A stretch of DNA of 64,000 nucleotides from Archegozetes longisetosus (GCA_018873245.2 JAEMBT020000009.1:15247794-15311793), one strand, 5' to 3'; counted from the stretch's first letter, positions 1 to 13,445 are shown. Notes: generated by a model from the sequence alone, not told the origin. Made by a program: numbers and translations.

Positions 1-1103
1 TTCAATTTCATTAATAAACTGTCAAATAAATTATTTATGAATTATTAATGAAACTTTTCCAACACTGAGCGATATAAAATTTTTTAACTATACTATAAGC
101 CCAATTTCAATCAGCTACTTAATTACGCCTCATTTAAATTAATGTTAAATGACTAAAACTTCATTTGATTTAATGAAAATTGTTTGATTTATAAGTTTTA
201 TCGTTAAGGAGTTTAAGCATGATTACTATGAAATTGCTATTAGCAGATATTGATCTTATAGATAATCTGATAATTTCTAATAGAAAGGTAATAAAAATAA
301 TAAAAAGTTAGATGAAATAATAAAAATATAACTATAGTTAACTTTAATGCTAGATTGGGTGTTGACTGTCTATATGCAAAGCGATTGTCTCATAATTTTT
401 CAGAATAATAGACAGCAATAAAAGTGTCAGAATTTCTAATAAAAGTCTTCAAATTCATTGTTTATGATATATTGACGGCTATATATGATATATATTGGAA
501 AATAAACTCATAATAAAAAGAAATAAAACTTATGTAACAAAAGACAAAGAGCAAAAAACGGGAATAATTGATGTGAAGCACTAAAATGTAATTATATCTA
601 ACAATGTTAGTTCAGGTAATTTCATGATGGCGCTTTATTGATGACAAAAGCATCTGAACAAGTCCTCATCCAACTGGTAATGGCTTAGTTGAAGCTAAAG
701 AAGAGTTTAGAAGAGTTTCTGCTTTCAAAAAAGTAAAAAAAAAAAAAAATAAGAAAAAATTAAAAAAATAAGAAAACAAAATACTTTCAGTTATTTGAAA
801 CCTAATAATTTTCAGCATCGAATTCAAGTCGAAAAAAGAAAATAGTTTGAAAATTAGATTTTGAAAAAGTGACTGAAAAGAAAATTCGATTAAAAAAAGG
901 TTTGATTTATAAAGTTGAGCTAAAAATAGGATTAATGATAGAAATAATTGATTAAAGGGTAAAACATAGATATGAAATATGTTATAGACATTGTTAAGTT
1001 CACGCAAGATTCGCATCAACAATGAATATATATTGCATATTAGAGTGATTGATCATTTTATCAAATCTTTCGTTCTAAAGTATACATATATTGTTGTACT
1101 AAT

Positions 1104-1374
1104 GCAGACTTTCAATACTTTGTTATACAAGTTGTAACTTTGAATGCATTCTTATACAAACTGTAATTTTCAATGCATTCTTATATAAACTGTAACTTTG
1201 AATGCATTCTTGCACAAACTCCGACTTCAATGCATTCTTACACAAACTGTAACTTTCAATATATTGCTATACACACTGTGACAAACTGTAACTTTCAATA
1301 CATTACTATACAAACTGTAACTTTGAATGCATTGTTATACAAACTATAACTTTGAATACTTTGTCATACAAACC
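1104..1374. repeat. 29-bp minisatellite, about 9 copies
   Basis: Diverged tandem copies of a unit of about 29 bp with the core AACTTTGAATGCATTCTTAT followed by ACAAACTGT. Copies differ by several substitutions and small indels, so the array is old. It lies in AT-rich non-coding DNA. Confidence 0.85.
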
Positions 1375-1584
1375 CTGAATATTTTGAATTAAACCCAATT
1401 CTATTCCATTAACTAAATCAAAATTTTAACTAAAAAGCCTTCAGTTTACATAAATAGAGAGAGAAATATTCAAACAATCTTTTAATTCAATTTTCTTTTC
1501 AACTTCAGTCGACAGTAAAGAAGAGAATAATTGATTAGAAGTCGGTTAGAAATGATGAATGTCTGATGAGATGAGATTTTATAG

Positions 1585-1640
1585 AATATTGTGGAGGATA
1601 TCGAACCAAGTCTGAAATGTATGACTCGTAATCCTCGGGG
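1585..1640 (+). CDS. Candidate short coding exon (unidentified)
   Basis: A 56-nt stretch open in one frame, 18 codons plus two bases, with an uncharged-to-acidic then basic composition (it reads NIVEDIEPSLKCMTRNPR). An AG follows a T-rich tract on the left (ATTTTATAG) and GGGG|GTATTT is on the right. Its exit phase fits the entry phase of the next candidate exon at 2054. It stands out from its AT-rich surroundings in base composition. Splice-like signals and open frames this short occur by chance in AT-rich DNA, so this is only a lead. Confidence 0.2.
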
Positions 1641-1727
1641 GTATTTTAGATTGTGTAGAAATCCATTGGATTCTATAATCAAGATGATAGCAGCCGACAA
1701 ATTACGCAGAGAGAAACACTCTCAACA

Positions 1728-1912
1728 TCAAACATGTTTATTCTAATTATAATCTTGCTAATCATTCAATGTGTTTGTCACAATTGTAGTCTTGCTAATC
1801 AATAAATATGTATATCAATTATAGTCCTGCTAATCATCAAACATGCTTGTCAGAATTGTAATCCTGTTAATAATCAAATACGTTTATACAAATTATAATC
1901 CTGCTAATAATT
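1728..1912. repeat. About 42-bp minisatellite, 4-5 copies
   Basis: Diverged tandem units containing CAATTATAGTCCTGCTAATC-like text followed by a TCAAACATG-like segment. Copies vary in length by a few bases. Confidence 0.75.
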
Positions 1913-2008
1913 CTAACCCCTCAACAGATTGCATCTAAAATATTAAATTCAAAACTTTAATATTAAAAAGTTAAGTATCGTATTGTTCAAACTAGAGAAA
2001 GGGCAAAC

Positions 2009-2037
2009 AGTAAGAGAGAGAGAGAGAGAGAGAGAGA
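2009..2037. repeat. (GA)n microsatellite
   Basis: A run of GA dinucleotides. The open frame that crosses it is Arg/Glu-alternating and is not evidence of a gene. Confidence 0.95.
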
Positions 2038-2053
2038 ATGATTTTTCCTTTAG

Positions 2054-2084
2054 GACTGGTTTCATTTTGATGATTGCAAGGCTT
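2054..2084 (+). CDS. Candidate mini-exon (unidentified)
   Basis: A 31-nt segment between a pyrimidine-rich 3' splice-like site (TTTTTCCTTTAG) and a strong 5' splice-like site (GTGAGT). Entering one base into a codon it continues the frame of the 1585-1640 candidate and reads TGFILMIARL. Read from the first base it is DWFHFDDCKA, which recalls the conserved W-x-x-F-D-D segment near the end of ubiquitin-specific protease domains. The two readings exclude each other and I cannot choose between them. Confidence 0.2.
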
Positions 2085-2361
2085 GTGAGTTTAAGTTATG
2101 ATAGGAAATTGCATTTTGCAAACAGCCTTCTATTTGACACATCACTTCCAATGATAGCTATGCTTTCAGTTACTGCAAACTCACAAAAACCTATTCATCC
2201 TAAAATTTCAACTCCAACTCATTGAATATTTGCTGTCGAATGTAATACTAGATCTAATGATTGACTGAAGAGATAGCTTTAGTGCTGCCGTACGTGAAGT
2301 GCGTCTGGCTCTCATTAATCTATATTGAGCTAAGTTAGCTGGTTAAGTTAGGATTGCATTT

Positions 2362-2490
2362 CAGTATGTGCATTTTCAGTATGTGCATTTTCAGCATGTG
2401 CATCTTCACTATGTGCACCCACACTATGTGCATCTTCATTTTCTGCATCTTCACTTTCTCCATCTTCACTTTCTCCATCTTCACTATACT
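2362..2490. repeat. 15-bp minisatellite
   Basis: Tandem units of about 15 bp (CAGTATGTGCATTTT) drifting gradually into CTTCACTTTCTCCAT-like units along the array. Confidence 0.85.
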
Positions 2491-2625
2491 CAGACTTTCT
2501 CTAATAATTAATTAGTCCATCCTATGTTTAAGCAGAAAAACGTTTCTATCTCTTCTTCATCGATAATGATGTAAAGAGATGTGCTGCTATTGTACTAGTA
2601 CGTTGTCTGAGTGTCACGTTGAAGA

Positions 2626-2693
2626 GAGAATGGAGAGAGCAATCGGGGAGAGAAAGCAATCGGGGAGAGAAAGCAATCGAGAGAGAGAGATAG
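2626..2693. repeat. GA-rich tract with 18-bp repeats
   Basis: Three copies of GAGAGAAAGCAATCGGGG-like text run into a (GA)n tract. Confidence 0.8.
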
Positions 2694-3198
2694 ACTTGAG
2701 CCAATATAGATTAGTCCCAATTGGAATCTTATTATAAGACTAATTGAGACCAAAAACAGAGAAAGATAATGAATGAGTCGGAATAATACCTACTGATATA
2801 TAAGAGAAAGATTTGTTTCTCTCAAGCAATTAAACACTAATAGCAGCTATAGTCATCTTTCTTTTACTAATACATTCTAATCATTTGGGCCCTATTTTAT
2901 AATAATGTTTTTGTTTTACTGCTTTGTTACAGTTTTGTAGATATGTGAGTAATCAATAGTTATGTTTGCAATCGATAGTTATCTTCCCAATCAATAATTA
3001 TCTTCTTAGTAAACATCTTTTCAATCAAATGACTTTCTACTATAAGATTAAAAATCTAAAACCATTTCTAACTTATTCAACTTGTTTAAGCTTGTAATAA
3101 ACATTCTGTACTCATTCAAAACACACTCTACTTTTATCTTATTTTATTTTGTCAGCTAAAATCTTATCAAGCCGATTCTAGCCCAAGTTGTATAGTCG

Positions 3199-3224
3199 AC
3201 TCTCTCTCTCTCTCTCTCTCTCTC
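3199..3224. repeat. (CT)n microsatellite
   Basis: A short pure CT dinucleotide run in non-coding DNA. Confidence 0.95.
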
Positions 3225-3460
3225 CTGACGTGGGATATCGCGATGAACTCTCCACAATATATACTTTTGAAAATTTATTTGGTTCACAGACTCTCTACAT
3301 CATATCCGATATAGTGAACTCCTGTTATAATAAACAGATATCTAGTACATTAGGTTGTTAACTATAACGAGACGAGACTGTAAAATATTTTAGAAAGCAT
3401 TCGAACTACATAAGGGTAAAGACATAAAATTGAGTTTATATAAAAAAAGAAGCATATCTT

Positions 3461-3535
3461 TCAGTTGGGTAGCTGAAAGTTTGGTAGCTGAAAGTTGGGT
3501 AACTAATAGTTGGGTAACTAATAGTTGGATAACTT
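3461..3535. repeat. 15-17-bp minisatellite
   Basis: Tandem copies of GTTGGGTAGCTGAAA and the related AGTTGGGTAACTAAT. Confidence 0.8.
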
Positions 3536-4253
3536 TAGTGCTGAATAGTTACAATTGAGTTAGGATTAACTTTTATGTGACAAAATGCTGTGTAGTGAAC
3601 ATATATCTTATAAATTTAGTTCTATTTGTTAGACATATTTGACCAAAAAAAGGAGTTATCATTGCTTAACGAATTTTTTCTATCCCATTACTTCAGGCTA
3701 TATAAGAAACAACTAATGAGTAATACCATCGATAGGGGATTCTTGAAAAGTTAACCATAGGTTTGGTAGCTGAGAAGCAGGAATGTGACAAAGAATATGA
3801 TTTGTTTCAATATTTGTCTTTCTTGCTATCACTAAACCTTATTTGCCTTTTTTGCCAACTGTGATTATTAACGCTGAAAAACGTCAACATTCAGCTCTAA
3901 CTAGTGTTTGAATCTAATCAAATTCTTCATCTCTTTGTCGCTATCCATATTTGCATCAAGTCTACCTTTATGAAGATTTAATTAAAATAATAGGAATTCT
4001 GAGAATGTTCACGTTTATTAAGAGTTACTTTAATTCAGTACTCAAAGCTATTTATATTACAGTTAAATGAGTTCAATTTGAAATTGTCTTAGTTATGAAT
4101 CGAAGCTATATTGATGCTGCTTTGAATAGAATTTAAGATTATTAATAAAATATACATTATTACTCTTATTCATCTGTTTGAATGGTATAGATTTTGAGCC
4201 TACAAATAGATAAACGAAAGTTCAGCTTATACTTATTTTTGTCTAAACTGACT

Positions 4254-4287
4254 TAACCTAACCTAACCTGAACCAACCTAACCTAAA
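4254..4287. repeat. Interstitial (CCTAA)n, TTAGG-like
   Basis: Degenerate CCTAA units, the complement of TTAGG, which is the usual arthropod telomere unit. The run is short and imperfect, so it is an interstitial tract and not a chromosome end. Related tracts occur near 7.4 kb and 25.65 kb. Confidence 0.75.
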
Positions 4288-5730
4288 ACGTATAATTTAT
4301 ATTGCTTTTTTAGAAGTTTGAATTTTCAGTTGTAAAACGCATCAACATTACAACTTTCATTTTAATTAAAATTCAACTCAATATATCTTAAATCTTGTTA
4401 TTCCTCAATAAGCTCTTGGTTTTTTGGGTCAAATTGAATAATAAGACATTTTGTACTCGCTAACCACAAAAAGATTAGAACAAAAACTAAATGTTTGACA
4501 TAAGTGAAATTAAGTTATACTATTAAGTAATTAATGCTTTTAAACTTAACTTCAATGTAACTACTATTGAGAAGTTTAAGTGCATTAGTACTATATTTTA
4601 CCTAAAATACACTAATGAACGCAAAATAAGATCTAATGTCACAATTCAATTGAACAAACTTTAGTTGTACAGAAGTATCTCCGTATAGTAAATCACTAGA
4701 GACTGACAATTCACATTCATTATAATGAGGTTTCACTATAAACGGCTGATTATCAGTTGAACAGTATGTGTTGCAAACGAATAAGTCAGTTGACTATAGC
4801 GAGGATTGACTGTATTTTTAAAAAATTTTCGATTTGAATCAATAATTTGTGAGTTAATAGAATATTGATATGATAAATGAATAGGCTATCATAAACATGC
4901 AAAGCTATCGTCAAACGTATTTAAAATACATATTTGTAGAAAGTTTTGATTTTATAGTTCACTGAACTTATTCTTACAAACTCTGTATAGCATTTGTAGT
5001 GAAATTAATATTAGAATATATTTTAGATGTTTAATGGATCTGACAGAACAATTTCGAAGAATAGTAGAGATACATATGAGACTGAGTTTGGGTAAGAGTC
5101 TGAAACTGATTTCTCTGTTTGTTTTTGTTGTAAACTAGATTTTAAAATACATTTCTCGATGTAATAACTATGGATTGTATCAATAATACAGACAAACTAA
5201 ATCTCATATCATTTCAAATTATTAATACTGATTGACAAAATTTTCAAAAATCATATTTTCCGAGAAGATTTTCTATCTAAATAATATTATTCTAATATAT
5301 ATTTTATAGTAACATACTTTCTTTTATGTCAATATATTGATCAGACTCCAAGTCGGATTGAATTACACTTTATTGCGCTAGATGAATATTGTGCTAGATG
5401 AAATTTCAATATGAGATGATATATGGAAATTCACAATAATTATTATATTAAAATATCAGTTATAATCATAATAACAATCACAATGCAGACCATAATCAGA
5501 ACATTTAGGAAAGAATAGTAATTAAAAGCATTTAATATAGGAGAAGAAAACAAAAATCATAATCCAATTAAAATGAGTTATGGTTGTATAGAAATATGAT
5601 ACAAGACTATTCATTACTTATGTTTCTCTCTAGTTTTGTCTGTGCTTCTTATAAAATAGGGAGAATCTGCCAAAAATGTGAAACTCTAGTTGCATTACAT
5701 CAGAACAGCAAAAAAGGAGCTGTAGTGATG

Positions 5731-5767
5731 AGAGAGAGGGGGAGAGAGCGAGCCAGAGAGAAAGAGA
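5731..5767. repeat. GA-rich microsatellite
   Basis: An impure (GA)n tract with G and C interruptions. Confidence 0.85.
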
Positions 5768-5913
5768 CAACAAAGTAGCACAACAAAAATAATGCACTAA
5801 TGGAAATATTGTTTGTTTCACATTGATCTGTCAGCGAATTATGATGATTTTTCTATAAGAAACAAACATAGTTTGGTTAGTAGTGGAGAGAAGCTTAAGC
5901 TAGAATGAAATAT

Positions 5914-6000
5914 TGTATGGTTACTGTTAATACATCGTATGGTTACAGTTCATACATTGTATGGTCACAGTTAATACATTGTATCGTTACAGTTAATACT
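5914..6000. repeat. 22-bp minisatellite, 4 copies
   Basis: Four tandem copies of TGTATGGTTACAGTTAATAC plus two bases, with few substitutions. Confidence 0.85.
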
Positions 6001-6106
6001 ATCAAGCTTTAGACTTACTAGAACTTTGATCTCGTTTATGATGCGCTTATTATAGTTGTGGTCTCTATATAAACATTCTGCTAATAAATCGAATGAGTCC
6101 GTAGTA

Positions 6107-6199
6107 CAGACACCCATTCAATAGATCTCATGGACACCCATACTATAGATCTCACAGACACCCATACTATAGATCATAGACACCCATTGAATAGCTCTC
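6107..6199. repeat. 25-26-bp minisatellite
   Basis: Tandem copies built on AGACACCCATACTATAGATC, slightly variable in length. Confidence 0.8.
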
Positions 6200-7166
6200 C
6201 TGAACCAAAAAACCTATTTTTAGTGATGGCAACTAACCATTAAAAACGAAATCGATAGAACAGGTGAAGGATAATACTATGTAATTCTATACAATTACTT
6301 ATAAGTTAGTCATCAGATCCATAGGCCGGTCATATTTTATATACAGAAGCAATTATTAATATCTAATCCTAGTTCATCAGACATCCCATCCCATTGTCTA
6401 AACAGCTTTAGTACTAAACTAAATGCTTCCTATAAGCTCTTAATGTTTATGCCTATATTATGTAGCTTTTAATCATTTAAATCACTGTTATTTGAGTAGA
6501 ACTGAGTTACCTAACAAAAACTTATGTTTTAAATGAGATCCAAAAAAGTTTTAATTCAGATCTAAAAAAGTTTGAAATCAAATCTAAACATAGAAATGTG
6601 AGATAGAATTGAATCATTTGTAGGAAATTGAGTGAAACAGTGAGGGGCAGGTGTTGTAAAAATAATACAAACAATAAACGACTCGACCATAGCATTAATC
6701 TCTATACCAATGCCTTTCTCCAAATACTAATCTCTATACTATTGCTTCACAAATACATCTCTAATATTGCCTCTCGAAAGACTCTTTCTTACAAAACATT
6801 TGTTTCAAGTTATACAGACCTGAAAATAAGCGATTGCTTAGAATTCAAATATTTCTCTCAAATCAAATCTTTGGAAGAATAAGACGAAAGTGAAGTTTGC
6901 GATCATATCGATAACCTTCAAATAGTAGAATCTGGTCATAGATAGTAGAATCTGGCCATAGATAGTGAAAGAAAACCCAAGGGAAGAAGGGAAAAGTCTA
7001 ATTTTAGAATGGATGATAAGTATACTTTGAGACAGTGTAGAAATGATAGAAAAGGGCAACTCATCTAATATGATGTCACTATGATATGTTAACAGGTTAT
7101 CAGAGGCAATCATGTAAAGATCATTGCTAAGACATGTGAAGTTAGATCAAAGCATCAATTGCCACC

Positions 7167-7236
7167 CATACCATACACACTGCACATACCGTACACACTG
7201 TACATATCATGCACACCGTACATACCATCCATACAG
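7167..7236. repeat. Short CA/TA-rich minisatellite
   Basis: Repeated CATACCGTACACACTGTA-like text of 14-18 bp period. Confidence 0.7.
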
Positions 7237-7396
7237 TAATTGACTTAAAATACGTGCATAGCTATAAGAAAATACCTAAGCTATGTTATCCCCTTATCAT
7301 GAACTCCAATTTCAGTTTAACTTTTAATTGTAATTTCCTTTAGATATAAGATGAAAAAGAATTCAATCTCATGTCTTATGAATTATTATGAGAAGA

Positions 7397-7475
7397 TAGG
7401 TTAGGTTGGGTTAGGTTAGCATAGCTTAGATTAGCTTAGATTACTTTGGATTAGATTATATTAGGTCAGGTTAGC
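7397..7475. repeat. Degenerate TTAGG/TTAGATT tract
   Basis: TTAGGTTGGGTTAGGTTAG grades into TTAGATTAGCTTAGATT-like units. It is related in sequence to the tract near 25.65 kb. Confidence 0.6.
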
Positions 7476-8507
7476 ACGCATAACAACGCATCACCTCTCG
7501 TTGCTACGCACCACTTTAAAGTCACCAAGTATACCATCCACACCATCGAGACTCATATAGTACTATCACAACTCATAAGTTGTTGATGCGGATGATGTTT
7601 AATACAGCCGTGGATAACTTAAATAAGTAAGTGCTTCACCATCACTGCTGATGATATATGATGTCGATATGAAAAACAACAAAACCAATACAGAAATTCT
7701 TTGGCTAGAAGTAGAACTAAAGGCAAATATTTTAGCATAGATTTCCATTTTTACAGATGGGTATTGAATAACATGTTATTTGTTTTTTCGCTGTCATTAT
7801 CTTTAGTATAAATAATAGATACTTTGTTCTTTTTTAGGTAACGATAACGTTACTTTCTATCTCGCTTAAATCTTTCTACTTATACTCAATCTTTTTTTAT
7901 AGATAAATATATTCTTAAGGATTCAGCATTAGGCCTTGATCATTTTTTATTATTATATGTTAATACAGAGACATTATTTTTTATTATTATATTGCAATAG
8001 CTAACTAACAATTAGTAAAAGCTTTTATATTTTCAATTTATCATTATGAACAATCAGAATTTAGGATTTGAGATACTATCTAAGAAAGATTCAAAAATAA
8101 AATTTAGTTCAATGGTGTCATTATTTCATTAGCATATAATCAGATTATAATCATAGAGCAAAGGCATCCATAATATAAGGTTAACTTAATAGTATTACCA
8201 CTTTTATACAAATGGCCACAAAACTTACGTGCTCTCCAACATCTAATTTGGTTAGTCTCTCGGCTAAGATATGGCTGATAATCAAAATTGAATTACAACT
8301 ACTAGATGACCAACACGTATGGGTTGTTCATGACTACAAAAACAGTCTTGATTATCATGCCTCTTGTGAATAATTGCTGGCATCATAACTTCTTGTTATT
8401 CACCATTTTTATTAATAATCTGATGAGAGTACGTGGAAAACAATGTGCACCCACTTCGATCAATTCCTTTGGAATTTCATTTTAGATATGCACATCTTCT
8501 CAGTTCT

Positions 8508-8576
8508 TTATTCCCGCAACCGTAGCTGCAAAGGCTCACACGTGCCCGCACAGACCCGCCAGTGTAAAATGCGCCC

Positions 8577-8580
<4 letters not shown>
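8508..8580. other. GC- and CpG-rich island, open on both strands
   Basis: About 70 bp with several CpGs in otherwise very AT-rich DNA, preceded by a splice-acceptor-like CATCTTCTCAG and followed by a (CT)n tract. On the plus strand it reads a basic, two-Cys peptide (SRNRSCKGSHVPAQTRQCKM); the minus strand is also open across it. It could be an exon, a regulatory island or a fragment of inserted DNA. I do not recognise it. Confidence 0.3.

Positions 8581-8581
<1 letters not shown>

Positions 8582-8622
<41 letters not shown>
8582..8622. repeat. (CT)n microsatellite
   Basis: A CT dinucleotide run, slightly impure at the right end. Confidence 0.95.
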
Positions 8623-9769
8623 CTCTGTCTCTACTTTTGCTGAGCAATGAAACAAAAGAATTTATTGCATTTTTTAGTGCATTGTAGACCTTATCTAATT
8701 TGAAAGTGACTCCACTGAAATAATCCACTACTTTATGAAATTAAACTAATGAAGTAAAGTAGAGCTAAGCGAGCAATCGATAAGTAATTTTGGCACAGAG
8801 TCTACTTTAAAATGAATTTTCTCGCTTTAACAATTATGGCTATGGCTTGTGTCAAATTAATGCCAACATAAGTTTCCAGATTTGAACTTTATATTCAATA
8901 ATATAAATGCGTTATTCATTACTTGATTGAGAGAAGCCTTTGTGAACATTGAATTTTTCTGGAATTTTCTCGGAAATTTTCTAGGAAATTCCGGAATTTT
9001 CAGAACTTTTCAGGACTTTTCCAAGACTCTTCAGGTGAAAATTATAAAATACTATTGATATTTATATAGTATATCATTTTGATGATTATAAGGTTCGTAT
9101 GAAACGAACTATTTTATCAATAGATAGATTAATATATTCTTAAATGAATCAGATGTTTAAGATAGATTTTCGATAAAAATATAAAAGATATTAATTTCTT
9201 GGAAGATTGTCACTATTGCAATGTTAATAATACAATTATGTATGGATTAATGCTTTAGTGAAGTTATGAATCGATAAAGATTTTGAGTAGAAGATAATAA
9301 TTAGTCAGACTTATACTATTATACTACTACGAAATACACTAATTTAATTATATCTAACATTTTCATCATGCTTTGTTCAACCTTCAAAAGAGTATTGATC
9401 AATTTCTATTTATTTATTAACTGTAACTATTCTTATTTTATTCCACCACTTTAACGCTTCAACGTTTTTTTTCGCATGACAGTTCAAACAGCTTATAATA
9501 TTGGAGTCTATTTCTATACAGAATATTTGTATACAGATTATTTATGTACAGAACAAATACTAGAATCATTTCCAAGCGATTAAACAAGACAAACAAATTA
9601 AAATAGACTATTAGAATAATGATGTATATTATTAAGTTATTTAGAGTCAGAAATAGACAGATAAAAATAAAGCTAAAAATAGTATATGAAATAAATAATA
9701 TATAGCATATAACTAATAGTAGAACTTGGTTCAATTCTATTTCTGTCAGATCATCGTCTTTTATGTCAT

Positions 9770-9902
9770 CAGAATAGTATAAGAACAGTATATGAACTGT
9801 ATGAGAATTCTATGAGAAATGTACGAGAATTCTATGAGAAATGTACAAGAACCCTATGAGAAATGTACAAGAACTCCATCAGAATAGTACAAAAACTGCA
9901 TA
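9770..9902. repeat. 22-bp minisatellite, about 6 copies
   Basis: Tandem copies of AGAATTCTATGAGAAATGTA plus two bases. The outer copies are more diverged. Confidence 0.85.
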
Positions 9903-11917
9903 AGATCTATTGACAAATAATACATAAATTACTTAGAAGTGAAATATGGTGATAAAACTTTTCAGAATTGTATAAAGTTTTCTAGATTTGAATTCATGAC
10001 TCAAAATGAATTACTGTTCTCTAAATGTTGACAACAGATTCTTGATTTCGATTGAGTTCTAGTTGAGTAAGAGCGCCATATTGTGGCATATAATAGAATA
10101 GATAAAGAAGAAGATGATAAAGGAGATGAAGAAGATTGAACAAGAACTATAGATTTGTTACTTAAATCAGTTGTGAGATTGAATTTGTTGGCAAAATGTA
10201 TTATCTGAAGACCAGACACAAATTCGAAAGACATAAATCTTAGGCTTTAACCTGTTTTATCAAATGAAGCAACAAAATTAAACCATATGCTATAATAAAT
10301 CTTACACTCTCTATTTTTGGCAACTCTGCCGTTTTTATTATTAATTTACCACATTTTACAAATTTTACTTTTTAGCTTAGTTTGAAAGTTTTTGATTAAT
10401 TTCAGTCTGCTACTGAATATCTCAATGAGTGATACACTCGAAAACTTGATAGTCAGCGATAGCAGCATGGAAAAACCAGTTTTATATATCGACCTCTCTG
10501 TGTTGCACATCAATTTGTTACCAAATTTTATTTTTGACCTGCTTTCATTATTACATTGATATTCTATGTCTTTGATGTCTTTAAAATCATCATCTGATAT
10601 AAAGCAAATCATCAATTCTGGCTGCTATCAAGGGTCATTAAGTTTACGAGTGTATATTTGCTTGTTAACAATTTTTGAACCTAAAAATCAAGTAAATAAA
10701 ATGCAATAAATTATTCAGATTTTCATTTTCATATGATTTATTCATTTATTATTCATACTTTTGGATATTCAAACTTTAAAATACATGTCTCTATCTTTCA
10801 TAAATGAATTTTTCAAAATCTAATCAAAATTTATAATCAAGCAAAAAATTGAAACTCAACAACTTGAAGTTTGAATATTTATGCAAGAGATTTAAACGAA
10901 AATAGGTTAGACAAAACTAAATGAATTTCGAAAAATACTATCAGTATAGAGTGAATTTAAAAAATACTATCTTCTTATATATTACGTAAAATTTAATAAT
11001 TTTAGATTTTCGCCAAAGCTGAAATCGATATTACTTTATCGTTAAACATATATACTTGATCCTAAGTTTCATTAAACTATCCATCTAGCTTAAATTTAAC
11101 ATCGGCTCCATATTCCCGGTATATTTTCAGCATATCTAGCTAGCATTAAGATAACAAAAGGTGTTGACACTATATAGATTGATTTTTAGTTTCATATTAA
11201 ATTACTTATTTCAATATCGCATCGTCAACTAAAAGCATAGAAACACAATATCTCATTTATATATTAATAGAAGTTTAATATATAATTCAAATAACACTCT
11301 TCAACTATTTCTATATGTTTGAATCTCATAACAAAGTCAACTTCTTTATAAAGTATTCAAATTATTTGGAAGCTAAAAACGTCAAAAATCAGTTGAAAAT
11401 AAGGTTTAAGAAAAGATTTATTTAGAAATAAAAAGTAAAGAGAACAGGCAAAATATTTAAGGCTTTAGAGAGTAGCTAAAAAATGAATGGAGTATAAGCT
11501 TATAATATAAGGGGAAAAGCTGGTAGTGGAAGATTGATGCAATAGAAAGAGAGACCATCGCCCATCATGACCCTTACCATTAGTTACAGAGGCAGCGCTG
11601 AACAGCTAAAACTATTTCACATTGTTACATAACCCAAACCAAGTCGACATTAAATCTTATTTCTAAAAATCACTCAAATCAAAAATAGGTTCCATCAATA
11701 AAACAAAAGTGGAGACTTTAAGCTTCAATCTCTTGAATCTCTCTTAATGGATGGTATAAATAGATTTTTACTATTATTTCCTTTTAGCTTTCTATGAGTA
11801 TTAACGTTATAGAAATAAATTTATTAATAAACTATTGTTTTGCAACTTTGAACGCACGAAATATTTTCAATAAAGTCCCCATAAAGGGTGACATAAATTA
11901 GATAACACGTTGTATGA

Positions 11918-12090
11918 TTAGAGAAGTAAAGTTAATGGACTAATCGATTGAGTTTTAGCCACAAGACTGAGACTCTCCCCAATGAGTTGACTATGATCAG
12001 CAACTTGGATGAATGCAGCCAAACAAAAGTTGGCAGATATTTTGATGAGATAGCAAACACTTTGATCACTAAAAGCAATCCAATCACTGA
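11918..12090 (-). CDS. Candidate terminal exon (unidentified)
   Basis: On the minus strand an AG after a pyrimidine-rich tract (CCTTTTGTTTCAG) opens a frame that runs to a stop at 11918, less low in complexity than its surroundings. It encodes a mildly hydrophobic peptide ending in QSISPLTLLL. A second frame is also open over most of the stretch, which weakens the case. No family is recognised. Confidence 0.2.
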
Positions 12091-12725
12091 AACAAAAGGC
12101 ACTTCTTTTGAGAGTAGGCAATAAATCCAAATGGTTTTATATTAGCCAATAATTCGTAAATTGCGTATTTAGCTGTTTCCTCATTAAGCTGTTTCTGTGT
12201 TAAGCCGTTTCCTTATTAAGCTATTTCAGTATCTTGCTGTGATTTGTGAGCGTGCATCAAATTGCGTCTGCATATTGAGTCATCTTCTTATTAATAATAC
12301 AACGGCTTAATACGGAAATGACTTAATATATAACTCACGATATGCTATTGGAATCAAACAAATGCAAGATCAACACCAAATTAGGCCAATCAATAGCTGA
12401 CCCATTGGAAGATCTATAGGAATATGAGTTGATTAAGAAGTAGTTAATATTTGTGCCTGAAACAGAGTTGGTTAGAGTTATTGGAAGTATGGAAAATGAA
12501 AAATAGTCTCATATATCACTGTTATTCAAAAACTGATCGAAAATTTGATTGCTTGTGACAAAACGTATTATTAAGTATGAAATCTATCAGAGGCACGAAC
12601 TGGAGAGGGAGTGGTCTTTTCAGGCAATATTAAAATGAATTCATGCTTCAGTGAAAGAGTAGGGGCTTATAGATTGTCCATTTAACTAAATGATATTAAA
12701 AACATCATAAGTCCCCCTTAGGTTC

Positions 12726-12822
12726 ATAAATAGACATTCAATAGAATGGATATTCAATAGAATGGATACTCAATAGTATAGAAGGTCAATAGATGTTTAA
12801 TAGTATAGATGCTCAATAGCTA
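12726..12822. repeat. 17-18-bp minisatellite
   Basis: Tandem copies of TTCAATAGAATGGATAC and relatives such as CTCAATAGTATAGA. Confidence 0.75.
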
Positions 12823-12913
12823 TAACCATGAAACCACTTTGATCACCATGATCACTTAGATGCAAAGCTGAAAAACTTGATTATGCTAAATAAATCATAA
12901 GTTAGACTATCAG

Positions 12914-13007
12914 GAATTATCACAGCATTTATGACCCTGATGTCTCTCACGTCTCTCCGGTTTCTGGATTTGTTCATCCCTCTAGTTTAGGAGTAGGCCA
13001 GAAAGCG
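12914..13007 (+). CDS. Candidate coding exon (unidentified)
   Basis: A 94-nt GC-richer segment between GACTATCAG and GCG|GTGATA. Entering one base into a codon, 31 codons are open and give a plausible globular-protein composition with Gly, Pro, His and Ser (...SPVSGFVHPSSLGVGQKA). The minus strand also has a 44-codon frame here, so the direction is not certain. No family is recognised. Confidence 0.25.
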
Positions 13008-13261
13008 GTGATAATAAAGAATAAAGAAAAATATAAAATAACACACATTGCATAGTATGAGTCAGATGAATAGAAGAGACTCTATTACTCTATAATAAAT
13101 TGATAAATTATAGTATTATCTTTTGGATTAACGTGTTTCACATGGCATACATATATATATTTGAGATACTGAACTCAATTAATCTCTCTTACACTGTAGT
13201 CTATAGAAATATTCATTATTTTACTATGCTGTTATCTCGTGCGCAATCAACAATAAGTTAA

Positions 13262-13445
13262 TGATACTGATTATGGCTATAGAATAATACTCTATAGAAT
13301 ATGTATATGTCTATGGAGTAACGTTCTATAGCTATGCAATGTGTCTATGGAATAACACTATATTCTACGGACTAGTACTCCATAACCATAGAATAACACT
13401 CTATAGCCATGCAATAATATTCTACGGTTATAGAATAATACAATA
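13262..13445. repeat. Diverged minisatellite, TCTATAGAATAA core
   Basis: A loose array of about 24-bp units built on CTATAGAATAATACTCTATA, several of them partly palindromic. Confidence 0.65.

Noticed and set aside
666-1022. 118-codon minus-strand frame
   Set aside because: Dominated by Phe/Leu from A/T homopolymers; no similarity or splice structure could be supported.
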